DNA of 64,000 nt from Micromonospora sediminimaris (GTDB lineage: Bacteria; Actinomycetota; Actinomycetes; Mycobacteriales; Micromonosporaceae), in assembly GCA_900112325.1 (NCBI GenBank), contig FOLJ01000015.1, positions 124,001 to 188,000 on the forward strand. The letters are read 5' to 3'. The notes beneath the pieces were generated by a model that worked only from the letters and a program-made list of their open reading frames with translations, was not told where the DNA came from and ran no database searches. This document shows, one piece after another, positions 9,155-18,887 of this stretch (positions within the stretch are counted from its first letter, which is position 1; each line of letters opens with the position of its first letter). The position numbers were made by a program, and so were the translations under genes.

Positions 9155-9184
9155 TTGACGTTGACGTTGACGTTGACGTTGACG
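9155..9184. repeat. Five tandem copies of TTGACG
   Basis: The hexamer TTGACG (CGTCAA on the gene strand) is repeated five times without interruption, starting 13 nt upstream of the GTG of the 144-residue gene and abutting its ribosome site. It is a short simple repeat in the 5' leader. Copy-number change would alter leader length; a regulatory effect is speculation. Confidence 0.85.
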
Positions 9185-9352
9185 TGGGCAGGTCGCGACC
9201 GCCGGGTGGCGACCCCGGATCACTGGGCGGGTCCCGGCTCCCGACCGGGGCGGCCCACGTCCGAGGGCGGACAGGATCTTTCATGGCAAACCTCTATTCT
9301 TCGGGCACGGGTCGGCCCGGACGTGCCACTGGATCGGAGTCAGGGCCGCCGG

Positions 9353-10153
9353 TTACGGCAGGGTGAGTTCGTAGCGGAGACGCCGCCCTAATGGGCGGAA
9401 GCCCAGGTGTCGACGCAGGGCGACCAGGTCGGAGTCCCCGTCGGCGGTGCGGGTCTCGATCTCCTCGACGTGTGGATGGATCTCGCGTAGTCGGGTGAGC
9501 AGAGCGGCGTTTACCCACAGCCCCAGCCGCTGGCCGCGATCACCGACGAGCACGGCAGGGCCGTACTGGCGGGCGCGGACCTGCGGCAGTGCGCCTGTCA
9601 TCGCCACGACATAGGCGGCCACCCCGCCGTCCGCCTCGGCGGCGCTCACCACCGCGGCACCGGGCCCGCTCGGATGCCGGAGCAGTTGCTCGACGCTGGT
9701 CGCGCCGCACGGATCCCCGGTCCAGTGACGCAGTCGGTATCCGGGGTGCTCGACATCGACCAACTCACCCAGCCAGGCATGGTGGACATCGCAGTAGCTG
9801 AGCAGATCATGGCTCCCGGATCCGGTGCGCCGAAATCCGTGCCGCTCACAGAACGACTGCGCGGCGGAATCCGGGGCGGTCTCCACGATCAACCGCTGGC
9901 CCACGGCGTGTGCGCCGACGGCGGCCAGCAGCCGCGATCCGATCCCTCGACGACGCCACTGCGGCTGTACGTACAGGTTCAGCTCGAGGGTGCCCGGCTG
10001 CGGGGCGGTCTGCGGTGGCAGTTCGTACTCGAACGGCATGACCGGCCGCAGGTCGGCGACCCCGGCCACCGAACCGGGCGACGTCACAGCGTGCCAGCGT
10101 GGGATGCCGAGATGATCCGGCGCCGCCACGATGTCGATCACGCTTTCGCTCAT
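9353..10153 (-). CDS. GNAT-family N-acetyltransferase, probably two fused GNAT domains
   Basis: A 266-residue protein. The first half has the acetyl-CoA-binding loop QPQWRRRGIGSRLLAAVGAH (R/Q-x-x-G-x-G/A) and the following FCERHGFRRTG segment. The second half (about 130-266) again ends with a GNAT-like RRHLGFRPLGRRLRYELTLP tail but with a weaker nucleotide loop (GDRGQRLGLW). This is typical of mycothiol synthase-like tandem GNAT proteins, in which one domain is often inactive. The acceptor is unknown. Single gene, ATG at 10153. Confidence 0.85.
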   Translation of the reverse strand: MSESVIDIVAAPDHLGIPRWHAVTSPGSVAGVADLRPVMPFEYELPPQTAPQPGTLELNLYVQPQWRRRGIGSRLLAAVGAHAVGQRLIVETAPDSAAQSFCERHGFRRTGSGSHDLLSYCDVHHAWLGELVDVEHPGYRLRHWTGDPCGATSVEQLLRHPSGPGAAVVSAAEADGGVAAYVVAMTGALPQVRARQYGPAVLVGDRGQRLGLWVNAALLTRLREIHPHVEEIETRTADGDSDLVALRRHLGFRPLGRRLRYELTLP

Positions 10154-10341
10154 GCGTTCACCATCGCCCGGCCGCCCCGGCCGAACAACGCAGAAGATCG
10201 CATCGCCGCATTAGCCAGCGGTCATCGATCGACGACGACCCCGCGACGGCCGGTGGTCCGAGCCACGCTCGTGCCGCCCGTTCTCGGCGGGCCGTAGACT
10301 GCCCAATCCCAGGCCGCAATGATCGAAGGTAGGGCCGTCTG

Positions 10342-11229
10342 GTGGAGCTGCGCGACATCGAGATCTTCCTGACGCTGACCGAGGAGCTTCACTTCGGTCG
10401 CACGGCCGAGCGTCTGCACGTGTCCCAATCGCGGGTCAGTCAGTCGATCAAACAGCAGGAACGTCGGATCGGCGGGGGCCTGTTCGAGCGTACGAGCCGT
10501 GCTGTTCGACTCACCCCGCTCGGTGAACGGTTGCGCGACCGTCTCCGCGCCGGCTATAGCGAGATCATCTCCGGCATCGAGGAGGCCACCGCCACCGCCC
10601 GCGGCCAGGCCGGCACGCTGACCATCGGCACGATGGCCACCCAGTACCAGTCGGTCGAGTCCACCCTCGACCTGTTCCGGCAGCGGCACCCGCAGTGCGA
10701 GCTGCGCCTGCGCGAGATCCTGCCGACCGACCCGCTCGGGCCGCTGCGGGCCGGTACGGTCGACATCGGGATTCTCTGGCTGCCGATCCGCGAGCCAGAC
10801 CTCACGGTCGGGCCGGTCCTGCACCGCGAGAAGCTGGTGCTGGCGGTGGCCGCCGGTCATCCGCTGGCCGGCCGGGGCAGCGTCGAGCTGGAGGATCTCG
10901 GCGATCATCCGGTGGTCTACCCCGAGGGACCCATTCCGGACTACGTGTGGGAGGCGCACACCCCGTCCACCACCCCGGCCGGGCGGCCCGTCCGGCGCGG
11001 ACTGGGCATCGTCACCCTCGAGGAGGCCTTCCAAGCGATCGCCGGCGGCAGCGTCGTGTCCCCGATCGGATCGGACGTGGGAGCCACCCGGCAACGAGGC
11101 GACATCACCTTCCTGCCCATCACCGACGGACCGGTGCTGCACTACGCGCCGGTGTGGCGCAAAGGCGGAGAGAATGCCCTGGTACGCGCCTTCGTTCAAG
11201 TCGTCACGAAGGCGCAGCAAACGACGTAG
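10342..11229 (+). CDS. LysR-family transcriptional regulator
   Basis: A 295-residue protein starting at GTG (VELRDIEIFLTLTEELHFGR). The winged HTH occupies residues 1-60 (TAERLHVSQSRVSQSIKQQE), followed by a LysR substrate-binding domain (TLTIGTMATQYQSVESTLDL, then PDLTVGPVLHREKLVLAVAA). It resembles actinobacterial LysR proteins that usually control a neighbouring gene. The divergent neighbour at 9353-10153 (acetyltransferase) is the obvious candidate target; the intergenic space is about 190 bp. Confidence 0.93.
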   Translation: MELRDIEIFLTLTEELHFGRTAERLHVSQSRVSQSIKQQERRIGGGLFERTSRAVRLTPLGERLRDRLRAGYSEIISGIEEATATARGQAGTLTIGTMATQYQSVESTLDLFRQRHPQCELRLREILPTDPLGPLRAGTVDIGILWLPIREPDLTVGPVLHREKLVLAVAAGHPLAGRGSVELEDLGDHPVVYPEGPIPDYVWEAHTPSTTPAGRPVRRGLGIVTLEEAFQAIAGGSVVSPIGSDVGATRQRGDITFLPITDGPVLHYAPVWRKGGENALVRAFVQVVTKAQQTT

Positions 11230-11290
11230 CCGGGCCGGGCACCGGCTGGAGTGCACACCCCGCACACATCCGCGAAGATCATCCACACGT

Positions 11291-12262
11291 TCATCGCGGT
11301 GTCCGGCGGGCACGGAACGTGGCACGGTACGCCTGGGGTGAGGTGCCGAGTTCCCGCCGGAAGGTGTGCCGCAGGTTGGCGGTAGACCCGATCCCGGTCC
11401 GCGTGGCGATCCGTGCGATCGGCTCGTCGCTGGCCTCCAGCATGCGCTGGGCGGCGAGCACCCGCTCCCGGGTGAGCCACTGGTGTGGGCTCATTCCGGT
11501 CAGCCGATGGAAGTGCCGCGCCAGCGTCCGCGGACTCATGTGCACCCGTTCGCCGAGCGATCGCAGCGACCATGGCTGGTCCAGGTGCCCGCGCATCCAG
11601 TCCAACAACTCCGGCAGCGGATCGTCGGGATCGGGGCTGAGCGGCGAATCGACGAACTGGGCCTGTCCGCCGCTGCGGTAGCCGGAGAGCACCAGCCTGC
11701 GGGCGAGCGCGGCAGCCACGTCCGCGCCGTAGTCCCCGCGTACCACGTGCAGGGCGAGGTCAATACCGGCGGACATACCGGCGGCGGTGAGGACGCCGGT
11801 GTCGTCGATGAACAGCGCCCGCGGATCCACGGTCGCGGCGGGGAAGAGCGAGGCCAGCAGCGGTGCGGTCGTCCAGTGGGTGGTGACGTGCCGATGGTCG
11901 AGAAGGCCGGCGTGGCCGAGGATGAACGCCCCCGTGCAGATCGACATGATGCGGGCCCCGCGCCCGTGCGCCCGCAGCAGGGAGGTCAGCAACGGCCGGG
12001 GTGGCACCTCATGTTCCCTCGTCCAACCCGGGACGACGAGGAGGTCAGCGGCCTCCGCCTCGGCCAGCCCGTACGGGGCGGACACGGTGATCCCACCGTC
12101 CAGCTCGATCTGCCCCGGTTCGATGGCGCACGTCCTGGTCCGGTACCACGATCCGAACCGGTACGCATAGTCCACGCCGAAGATCTCGTTGACCGTGACG
12201 TAGTCGAAGCTGCCCGCGCCCGGGTAAGCCAGCATCGCCACGCTCGGTTCCTCGACCGGCAT
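11291..12262 (-). CDS. GlxA-type transcriptional regulator (DJ-1/PfpI domain plus AraC HTH)
   Basis: A 323-residue protein. N-terminal DJ-1/PfpI amidotransferase-like domain (residues 8-175) with the nucleophile-elbow region SICTGAFILGHAGLLD. C-terminal AraC-type double HTH (about 225-318: LRSLGERVHMSPRTLARHF, then IARIATRTGIGSTANLRHTF). ATG at 12262 follows GGGAGG with good spacing. Such regulators often control an adjacent operon, and the divergent giant protease gene starts 64 nt away, so control of that gene is possible. Confidence 0.93.
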   Translation of the reverse strand: MPVEEPSVAMLAYPGAGSFDYVTVNEIFGVDYAYRFGSWYRTRTCAIEPGQIELDGGITVSAPYGLAEAEAADLLVVPGWTREHEVPPRPLLTSLLRAHGRGARIMSICTGAFILGHAGLLDHRHVTTHWTTAPLLASLFPAATVDPRALFIDDTGVLTAAGMSAGIDLALHVVRGDYGADVAAALARRLVLSGYRSGGQAQFVDSPLSPDPDDPLPELLDWMRGHLDQPWSLRSLGERVHMSPRTLARHFHRLTGMSPHQWLTRERVLAAQRMLEASDEPIARIATRTGIGSTANLRHTFRRELGTSPQAYRATFRARRTPR

Positions 12263-12325
12263 CGCAGACCTCCCTACCGCGCCCGCCGCGCGGCCCCCGG
12301 TGACACTGAGTGACTGTCCACATTC

Positions 12326-15300
12326 TTGCGTTCGATGTCCAGATCCTTCACCCCGCTCCACATATCGATGGCACATTATTCGTGGATGGCGAGCGTGACG
12401 ACCGACCGCAGCGAGTATCCGATGGGCGTATCGCTCAACAACCAGGTGATGTTCGCGGCGAAGGCTCGGCGAGCCGCCGTCGCGATGCTCGTGACGGTGG
12501 CGATTCTGCTGGCGCCGGGCGCTGTGGCGAAGGCCGAGATCCCTGCGGGCGGGATGTCCGCGGCCCAACTCAACGACGCCTTCCGCACGTACGGAGACAC
12601 CAGCGGCAGGTGGAACGGAGGCGACAGCACCGCCTCGGTAAAGCTGCCCGACGGCCGGATGGTGTGGCTGTTCTCGGACACCTTCGTCGGCTCGGTCAAC
12701 CCCGACGGATCACGTCCCGACTTCCAGCCGATGATCCACAATTCGATCGTCGTGCAGGACGACGCCACCCTCTCCGAGACGCTGACCGGCGGCAGCGTCG
12801 ACGAACCGATGTCCCTGGTCGGTGCCGAGCGGGACGGGGATCCCACGAGCGCCGGCTACTGGGTCGGTGACGGCACGGTCGAGGACTCCACCCTCAAGGT
12901 GCTCTACAACCACTACCTGCGTTCCGGCCCGAATCCCCTCGACCTGAAGTTGACCGGCACCGCCCTCGCCTCGTTCGACCTGCCCGAACTGACCCTGCGC
13001 TCGCTCACCCCGCTCCCGGTGGCCGACCGGATCGCCTGGGGCTCGGCCATCCTGGAGGACGGCGACACCACCTACATCTACGGCACCCGGCTGGTCAACG
13101 ACTCGGGGCCGGTGAAGCCGATCTACCTCGCCAAGGTGCCGGCCGGCGAGCTGGCCGGGCCGTGGCAGTTCTGGACCGGCGACGGCTGGTCGGCCGAGGA
13201 GTCGGAGGCCACCCGGCTGATGGCCGGCACCACCACCGCCTTCGGCGTGCAGAAGATCGGAAACCAGTACGTCCTGGTCACCGTCGACGGCAACCTCGTG
13301 TTCAACCCGGACACCGTCGCCTACACCGCGCCGGCACCGACCGGCCCCTTCAGCGGACCCGTGCACCTCTTCCGAGCGCCCGAACCGCAGCCGGGCAAAG
13401 AGATCATCGTGTACGACGCCCGACTGCACCCCGAGTTGGCGCGCCCGGGCAAGCTGCTCGTGTCGTACAACGTCAACAGCCTGGCGAACGCCGACAACCA
13501 GGCGGACGCCCGCCTCTACCGACCCCGGTTCGTGGAGGTCACCTGGCCACGGCCGGCGCCGGCCCCTGCGACCCTGCCCCCGACGCCGACCGAGCTGTCC
13601 GCCACCGCCGACGAGCAGCGCAACGTTCAGCTCACCTGGACCGCCTCGCCGGGTGCCACCGGCTACCGCATCCACCGGCGGGACCTGTCGTACGGGCAGA
13701 GCCACCCGGTCCGGCTGCCCGGCCAGGTCGCGGCGGCGTCCTTCACCGACGCCGGCCTGGTGGACGGGCACCTGTACGAGTACGCCGTCTCGGCGGTGAA
13801 CGGCAACGGCGAGAGCGCCCCGACGACCGTGGTGTCGGCCACCGCGCGCGGCGGGCCCACCCAGCAGGGGGAATTCCTGCCGGCCCCGGACGGCACCGCC
13901 GTGGCCGGTAGCTACCTCGTCGACCTGCGCGACGGCGCGGCCAGCGGCGAGTACGGCATCCGGGAGATCGCAACCCGCCTGGTCGCTCGATACGGCGGCA
14001 GCCTCGACGGGGTCTTCGGCGCAGCCCTCGGCGGCTTCTCGGTCACCGACCTGACCGACGCGAGGGCGCGCGAACTCGCCGCCGACCCGGCCGTCGAGGC
14101 GGTCGAGGAGGACCGCACGGTCAGCTTGGACGACGACGGCGATGTCTCGGCGTCGGACAGCGGTGGCGTCCAGGAAAACCCACCCTCCTGGGGCCTGGAC
14201 CGCATCGATGGCGCCCTGGACGGCAGGTTCGTCTTTCCGTCCATGGGTGAGGGCGTCCACGTGTACATCCTCGACAACAGTGTGCGGACCACCCACACCG
14301 ACTTCGGTGGCCGGGCCGACGTGGGAGGTGAAAAGCGCTCCCGCAACGTGGAAATGTGCGGCGCGCACGGCACCCACGTGGCAGGCACGGCCGGTGGAAA
14401 GAGCTACGGAGTGGCGAAGAAGGCGCACATCATCGACGTGCAGATCGGTTGCCAGATGGCCACGACCGCCGCAAGGATGACCGGGGGCGTCAACTGGATC
14501 ACCCAGCACGCCGCCCTGCCCGCAGTGATGAACATCAGCCTCAGCGTGGCTACCCGCTCGCGGGACCGGGACCGGCTCGGCAAAGCAGTGCAGGATGCGA
14601 TCGACAAGGGCATCACCGTGGTCGCCGCCGCCGGCAACGCCGACGTGGACGCGTGCACGGAGGTGCCGGCCGCTCTGACAGACGTCATCACCGTGGCGGC
14701 CACCGACCAGGACGACAAGCGCGCCCCGCGCAGTAACCACGGGTCGTGCGTCGACATCTTCGCGCCGGGCGTCGGCATCACCTCGGCCAGCAACATGGAC
14801 GACACCTCATCCCGCGTATCGGGTGGCACCTCGATGGCGACACCGCACGTCGCCGGTGCGGCGGCGCTGGTGCTGCAGGCACACAAGAACTACCGGCCCG
14901 AGCAGGTGTCCGCCGCGCTTCTCGGCCTGGCCGAGCCGGGCGTGATCCGCGATCCCGGCGTCGGTTCCCCCAATCGGTTGTTGCGGGTGGCGCCGCCGCT
15001 GGACGATACGCCCACCGGCCTCACCGCCACCCCGGCCGACGACGGCACCATCAACCTGGCCTGGGAGCCGGTCGACGGCGACGGGATCAGATACCGGGTC
15101 TCGCAGCGGGACGTGACCGCCGGGCAGCGCGATCCGGTGGAACGGCAACCGACGATCTGGAGCGGCACCAGCGCGGTCGCCGACCACCTCGTGCCCGGGC
15201 ACACCTACGAGTTCTCCGTGGTCGCGGTGAACAGCATGGCGGTCAGCCCTCCATCGGAGCCGGCCACCGCGACGTCGACAATCGCGGCGCCGCCCGCACC

Positions 15301-17956
15301 CGGCGGGTTGACCGCCACCGCCCAGGGCAACGGCACCATCGAGCTGACCTGGACCGAGCCGCAGTCGGACGTCTGGTACTGGGTCTACCAACGCGACACC
15401 ACCATCGACGAGCAGGAGTTCACCAAGCTGCCGCTGCCGCTCACCGAGTGCTGCTCGATGGAAGCGGGCTTCCTCACCCACGGCCACACGTACGAGTTCA
15501 AGGTCAGCGCGACCAACCGTGGCGGTGAGGGGCCGACGTCGGCACCGGCCACCGCGACCGCGTACTTCGACGCGCCGGCCGCCCCGACGAACCTGCGCGT
15601 CACACCCGGCGACGGCATGACCACCCTCACCTGGGACCCGTCCGCCACCGAGGATGTCTGGTACTGGGTCTACCAGCGCGACGCTACCGAAAACGAGGAG
15701 TGGGAGCAGCTTCCGATACCGATCTCCGAATGCTGCACCATGCCGGCGCAGTATCTCGCCAACGGCCACGAGTACGAGTACAAGGTGACCGCGACGCGGG
15801 GTTCCGAGAGCCTGCCCAGCAACGTGGCCCGGGCCAAACCCATGCCGCCGCTGCCCGGCCAGCCGACGAACCTGACCCTCCGGCCGCTGTCCACCGGCGA
15901 CATCACCCTGACCTGGGACGCGCCCAGCCCGAACCTCTACTACCGAATCTACTGGCGGGACGTCACCGCAGGGGAGACCACCTTCAAACGATCCGAGGTC
16001 CCCACCGACAAGACCACCGCCACCTGGGAATACCTCACCCACCTGCACACGTACGAGTTCAAGGTGACCGCCGAGAACCTTTCCGGCGAGGGCGCGGCGT
16101 CGGCGCCGGTGCAGGCCCGGAGCACGGTGGCGCGGCCGACGGCACCGACGAACCTACGGACCGTGCCGTCCGGCAGTCTGCAGATCCGGCTGACCTGGGA
16201 CGCGCCCGGCCCGAACGTCCTCTACTGGGTGTACTGGCGGGACGTGACCGCGGGCGAGACCACCTTCCGCAAGTCGCCGTACCCGACGGAGCTGACCGAG
16301 GCGACCTGGCAGTACCTGGTCAACACCCATGTCTACGAGTTCAAGGTGAGCGCCACAAACGTGGCGGGGGAAGGGCCTGCCTCGGCGACCTCCCGGGCCA
16401 CCGCCATCGGCATCGCCCCCCAACCACCGAGCAACCTCAAGGCGACAGCCGGGGACAGCTTCGTCCGGCTCAACTGGACGGCCAGTCCGACCGCTGGCGT
16501 CATGTACGTCGTCTACCACCGCAACGCCTCTCGCAACCAGTCCTGGCGGAAGATGCCGTACCCGGTCGACGGCTGCTGCACGTTCACCGCCGAGTACCTG
16601 ACCAACGCAGAGCGGTACGAGTACCGAGTCGCCGCCACCAGTGCCGCAGGCGAGAGTGATCCTTCCAACGTGGCCGGTGCGACGCCGATGCCGGTCTTCC
16701 CGAAGCCGCCGACCAGCCTGCGGGCCACCGCCGGAAACGGCAAGGTCTCCCTCACCTGGTCGGCCAGCCCCACCCCCCGGGTGTACTACCTGATCGAGTA
16801 CCGCAAGTCCGGCGGCTCGTGGAAACGCCTGCCGTATCCGGTCGACACCTGCTGCTCGTTCGCCGTGAACCTGCTGAACAACGGCACCACGTACGAGTTC
16901 CGCGTGCGGGCGACAAACGTGGCCGGCAACAGCAGCCCGTCCAACACCGACTCGGCCCGACCGCTGCCGCCGTTCCCACAACCGCCGTCGAACCTCAACG
17001 CGAGCAACGCGGGCAACGGCGCGGTGAAGTTGACCTGGACGCGGAGTTCCACGGCCAACGTCTACTACTGGATCGAGTACCGCAAGGTCGGCGGCTCGTG
17101 GATCCGCCTGCCGTACCCGGTGAGCACCTGCTGCTCGTTCACCGTGAAGTACCTGAACAACGGCACCACGTACGAGTTCCGGGTGCGGTCGACGAACCTG
17201 GCCGGGACCAGTTCGCCGTCGAACACCGACACCGCCCGGCCGATGCCGCCGTTCCCGAAACCGCCGTCCAACCTGCGCGCGGTCGCCGGGGACAGTTCGG
17301 TCAAGCTGAGCTGGTCGGCCAGCCCGACCCCGCACGTGTACTACAACGTCTACGTGCGCGACGCCACGCTCAACGGCTGGTGGGAGAAGCTGCCGTACCC
17401 GCTGAGCAAGAGGTCGATGACCGTCGGATACCTCGGCAACGGCCACTACTACAACTTCAAGGTCACGGCGATCAACGCCGCTGGGGAGAGCGCGTCGACG
17501 AACATCGTCACCGCGTTGCCCCAGTGGGCCGACGGCACCACCCGGACCGCCGAGATCACCAGCAGCTGGATCTTCGCCAGTTTGGGGAAGTTCGATCCCA
17601 TCCAGCGGTTCGACGTCACCGCCGGTGTCCGCGGCACCCGCACCGGCGACTACATCCAGGTCGACGGCTACTGGCGCATGAACAACGACAAGCGGTTGCT
17701 GTCCGGCATCTTCTGGTACCTCGTCATCGACTGCACCGAGAACTACACCGTCATGCACCGGACGTTGGCATATCCCACGGGCGGCCCGACCAGCGGCAGC
17801 CTGACCTTCCACTACAAGAAGAACCCGCAACGCAAGTACCGGGTGCAGGTCTGGGGCGTCGGGGACATCACCTACAGCGGAGGAATCCATGGCAGATTCG
17901 CCCGCTACCCGTCGTCAGGCATCATCCCTTTCATCAAGGGGACGCCGTGCTTCTGA
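12326..17956 (+). CDS. Giant secreted multidomain subtilisin-like protease with FN3 repeats
   Basis: Up to 1876 residues. The true start may be the ATG near residue 34 or 43, since the signal helix (AAVAMLVTVAILLAPGAVA) lies at about 47-68; no clear ribosome site decides. Domain order: propeller-like DUF4185-style domain (about 72-410); FN3-1 (about 415-507); inhibitor-I9-like propeptide (about 525-600); peptidase S8 of proteinase K type (about 620-890) with Asp650, His681 (CGAHGTHVAG), Asn771 and Ser836 (GGTSMATPHVAG) all present; FN3 domains 2-10 (about 892-1731); a unique C-terminal domain of about 145 residues with two cysteines. Five FN3 domains carry a Cys-Cys pair at the same place. 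An extracellular proteolytic or cell-surface role is expected. A propeller in front of the I9 propeptide is unusual. Confidence 0.9.
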   Translation: MRSMSRSFTPLHISMAHYSWMASVTTDRSEYPMGVSLNNQVMFAAKARRAAVAMLVTVAILLAPGAVAKAEIPAGGMSAAQLNDAFRTYGDTSGRWNGGDSTASVKLPDGRMVWLFSDTFVGSVNPDGSRPDFQPMIHNSIVVQDDATLSETLTGGSVDEPMSLVGAERDGDPTSAGYWVGDGTVEDSTLKVLYNHYLRSGPNPLDLKLTGTALASFDLPELTLRSLTPLPVADRIAWGSAILEDGDTTYIYGTRLVNDSGPVKPIYLAKVPAGELAGPWQFWTGDGWSAEESEATRLMAGTTTAFGVQKIGNQYVLVTVDGNLVFNPDTVAYTAPAPTGPFSGPVHLFRAPEPQPGKEIIVYDARLHPELARPGKLLVSYNVNSLANADNQADARLYRPRFVEVTWPRPAPAPATLPPTPTELSATADEQRNVQLTWTASPGATGYRIHRRDLSYGQSHPVRLPGQVAAASFTDAGLVDGHLYEYAVSAVNGNGESAPTTVVSATARGGPTQQGEFLPAPDGTAVAGSYLVDLRDGAASGEYGIREIATRLVARYGGSLDGVFGAALGGFSVTDLTDARARELAADPAVEAVEEDRTVSLDDDGDVSASDSGGVQENPPSWGLDRIDGALDGRFVFPSMGEGVHVYILDNSVRTTHTDFGGRADVGGEKRSRNVEMCGAHGTHVAGTAGGKSYGVAKKAHIIDVQIGCQMATTAARMTGGVNWITQHAALPAVMNISLSVATRSRDRDRLGKAVQDAIDKGITVVAAAGNADVDACTEVPAALTDVITVAATDQDDKRAPRSNHGSCVDIFAPGVGITSASNMDDTSSRVSGGTSMATPHVAGAAALVLQAHKNYRPEQVSAALLGLAEPGVIRDPGVGSPNRLLRVAPPLDDTPTGLTATPADDGTINLAWEPVDGDGIRYRVSQRDVTAGQRDPVERQPTIWSGTSAVADHLVPGHTYEFSVVAVNSMAVSPPSEPATATSTIAAPPAPGGLTATAQGNGTIELTWTEPQSDVWYWVYQRDTTIDEQEFTKLPLPLTECCSMEAGFLTHGHTYEFKVSATNRGGEGPTSAPATATAYFDAPAAPTNLRVTPGDGMTTLTWDPSATEDVWYWVYQRDATENEEWEQLPIPISECCTMPAQYLANGHEYEYKVTATRGSESLPSNVARAKPMPPLPGQPTNLTLRPLSTGDITLTWDAPSPNLYYRIYWRDVTAGETTFKRSEVPTDKTTATWEYLTHLHTYEFKVTAENLSGEGAASAPVQARSTVARPTAPTNLRTVPSGSLQIRLTWDAPGPNVLYWVYWRDVTAGETTFRKSPYPTELTEATWQYLVNTHVYEFKVSATNVAGEGPASATSRATAIGIAPQPPSNLKATAGDSFVRLNWTASPTAGVMYVVYHRNASRNQSWRKMPYPVDGCCTFTAEYLTNAERYEYRVAATSAAGESDPSNVAGATPMPVFPKPPTSLRATAGNGKVSLTWSASPTPRVYYLIEYRKSGGSWKRLPYPVDTCCSFAVNLLNNGTTYEFRVRATNVAGNSSPSNTDSARPLPPFPQPPSNLNASNAGNGAVKLTWTRSSTANVYYWIEYRKVGGSWIRLPYPVSTCCSFTVKYLNNGTTYEFRVRSTNLAGTSSPSNTDTARPMPPFPKPPSNLRAVAGDSSVKLSWSASPTPHVYYNVYVRDATLNGWWEKLPYPLSKRSMTVGYLGNGHYYNFKVTAINAAGESASTNIVTALPQWADGTTRTAEITSSWIFASLGKFDPIQRFDVTAGVRGTRTGDYIQVDGYWRMNNDKRLLSGIFWYLVIDCTENYTVMHRTLAYPTGGPTSGSLTFHYKKNPQRKYRVQVWGVGDITYSGGIHGRFARYPSSGIIPFIKGTPCF

Positions 17957-18059
17957 CGACAGAAGCCTGCCCGGCGTAAGGCTCTGCATCCGGCATTGCG
18001 TATTTGCCTGACCCACGTCCGGCTCGGGCCTCGTACGTGCGCCGCGACCGGCGAAGCCC

Positions 18060-18887
18060 TCAGCTGGACGTGGCGGAGGTCAGGCCACCGCGCGGCTGGG
18101 CCACGTCCTCCTCGATAGCGGCCTGGCAGTTCTCGGCGGCGCTGACCTTCCGGGCGATCACCCCGATCAGCACTCCGTAGATCACCTTCGAGGTGATGTC
18201 GGCCAGTGTGTAGGTGATCTGCCGGGCCACCACCCCGTCGGCGGATTCCCACATCGCCGGCATGAGATATGCCCCCGGATAGAGCATCCAGGAGACGAGG
18301 ATCAGCCACCACACGGACCGGGCCGGCCCGCGGGCGGCGCGGGGCAGCCGGCCCAGGTTGCCGAAGATGAGGCGGGCCACCAGAGCGAGCAGGAACAGGA
18401 AGAAGACGGTGCTGACCAGACCCCAGATCCAGAACGGCAAGGACCTGTCCACCTCGTAGAACTGCCCCGCATAGCCCGTGTAGATCATCGCCAGGCCGGC
18501 GGCGACGAACAGCGCCCACGTGCGGTGGAAGCGCCGGCCGGTGACACCGAGCACCACCAGCAACTGGATCAGCAGCACCGGCACGTCGATGGACCAGTTC
18601 ATGTACCGGTAGCCGTTTGAGAAGAGGGTGTCGGTGTTGACGAACGCGCTGCCGTTCCAAGCGAACGCCTCGGACCAGCGCTGTGACAGCACCCAGAGTT
18701 CGAAGAACGCGGAGATCATGACCACTGCTGAGAGCACCGAGGCGAGGCGGTACCGCGGAGCGATACCGGACATGGTCAGCAGGAAGTAGACGAGCCCGGC
18801 CGCCATGACGGCGTAGCCGAGGGTCAGCACGTGCGAGACCAGCGTGTACTGGATGACGTTGTAGCCGAACTCGTTTTCGAAGTTCAT
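18060..18887 (-). CDS. Microbial rhodopsin with NDQ motif: probable light-driven sodium pump
   Basis: A 275-residue seven-helix protein. Helix C reads RYMNWSIDVPVLLIQ, placing Asn97, Asp101 and Gln108 at the bacteriorhodopsin positions 85, 89 and 96: the NDQ motif of sodium-pumping rhodopsins such as KR2. Helix G reads TYTLADITSKVIYGVLIG with Asp230 and the retinal-binding Lys234. The N-terminal NFENEFG, GYAGQFYEV and SWMLYPGAYLMP segments also match the KR2 group from memory. It would export Na+ under light using retinal. It is divergent from a second rhodopsin and the retinal-forming enzyme. Seen: the motif and Lys. Inferred: ion specificity. Confidence 0.93.
   Translation of the reverse strand: MNFENEFGYNVIQYTLVSHVLTLGYAVMAAGLVYFLLTMSGIAPRYRLASVLSAVVMISAFFELWVLSQRWSEAFAWNGSAFVNTDTLFSNGYRYMNWSIDVPVLLIQLLVVLGVTGRRFHRTWALFVAAGLAMIYTGYAGQFYEVDRSLPFWIWGLVSTVFFLFLLALVARLIFGNLGRLPRAARGPARSVWWLILVSWMLYPGAYLMPAMWESADGVVARQITYTLADITSKVIYGVLIGVIARKVSAAENCQAAIEEDVAQPRGGLTSATSS

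Noticed and set aside
9155..9184. CRISPR-like array
   Set aside because: The repeats are 6 bp with no spacers; a simple tandem repeat. No CRISPR or cas gene is seen anywhere in the window.
18060..18887. Actinorhodopsin (DTE proton pump)
   Set aside because: Helix C has Asn/Asp/Gln, not Asp/Thr/Glu, at the three key positions.
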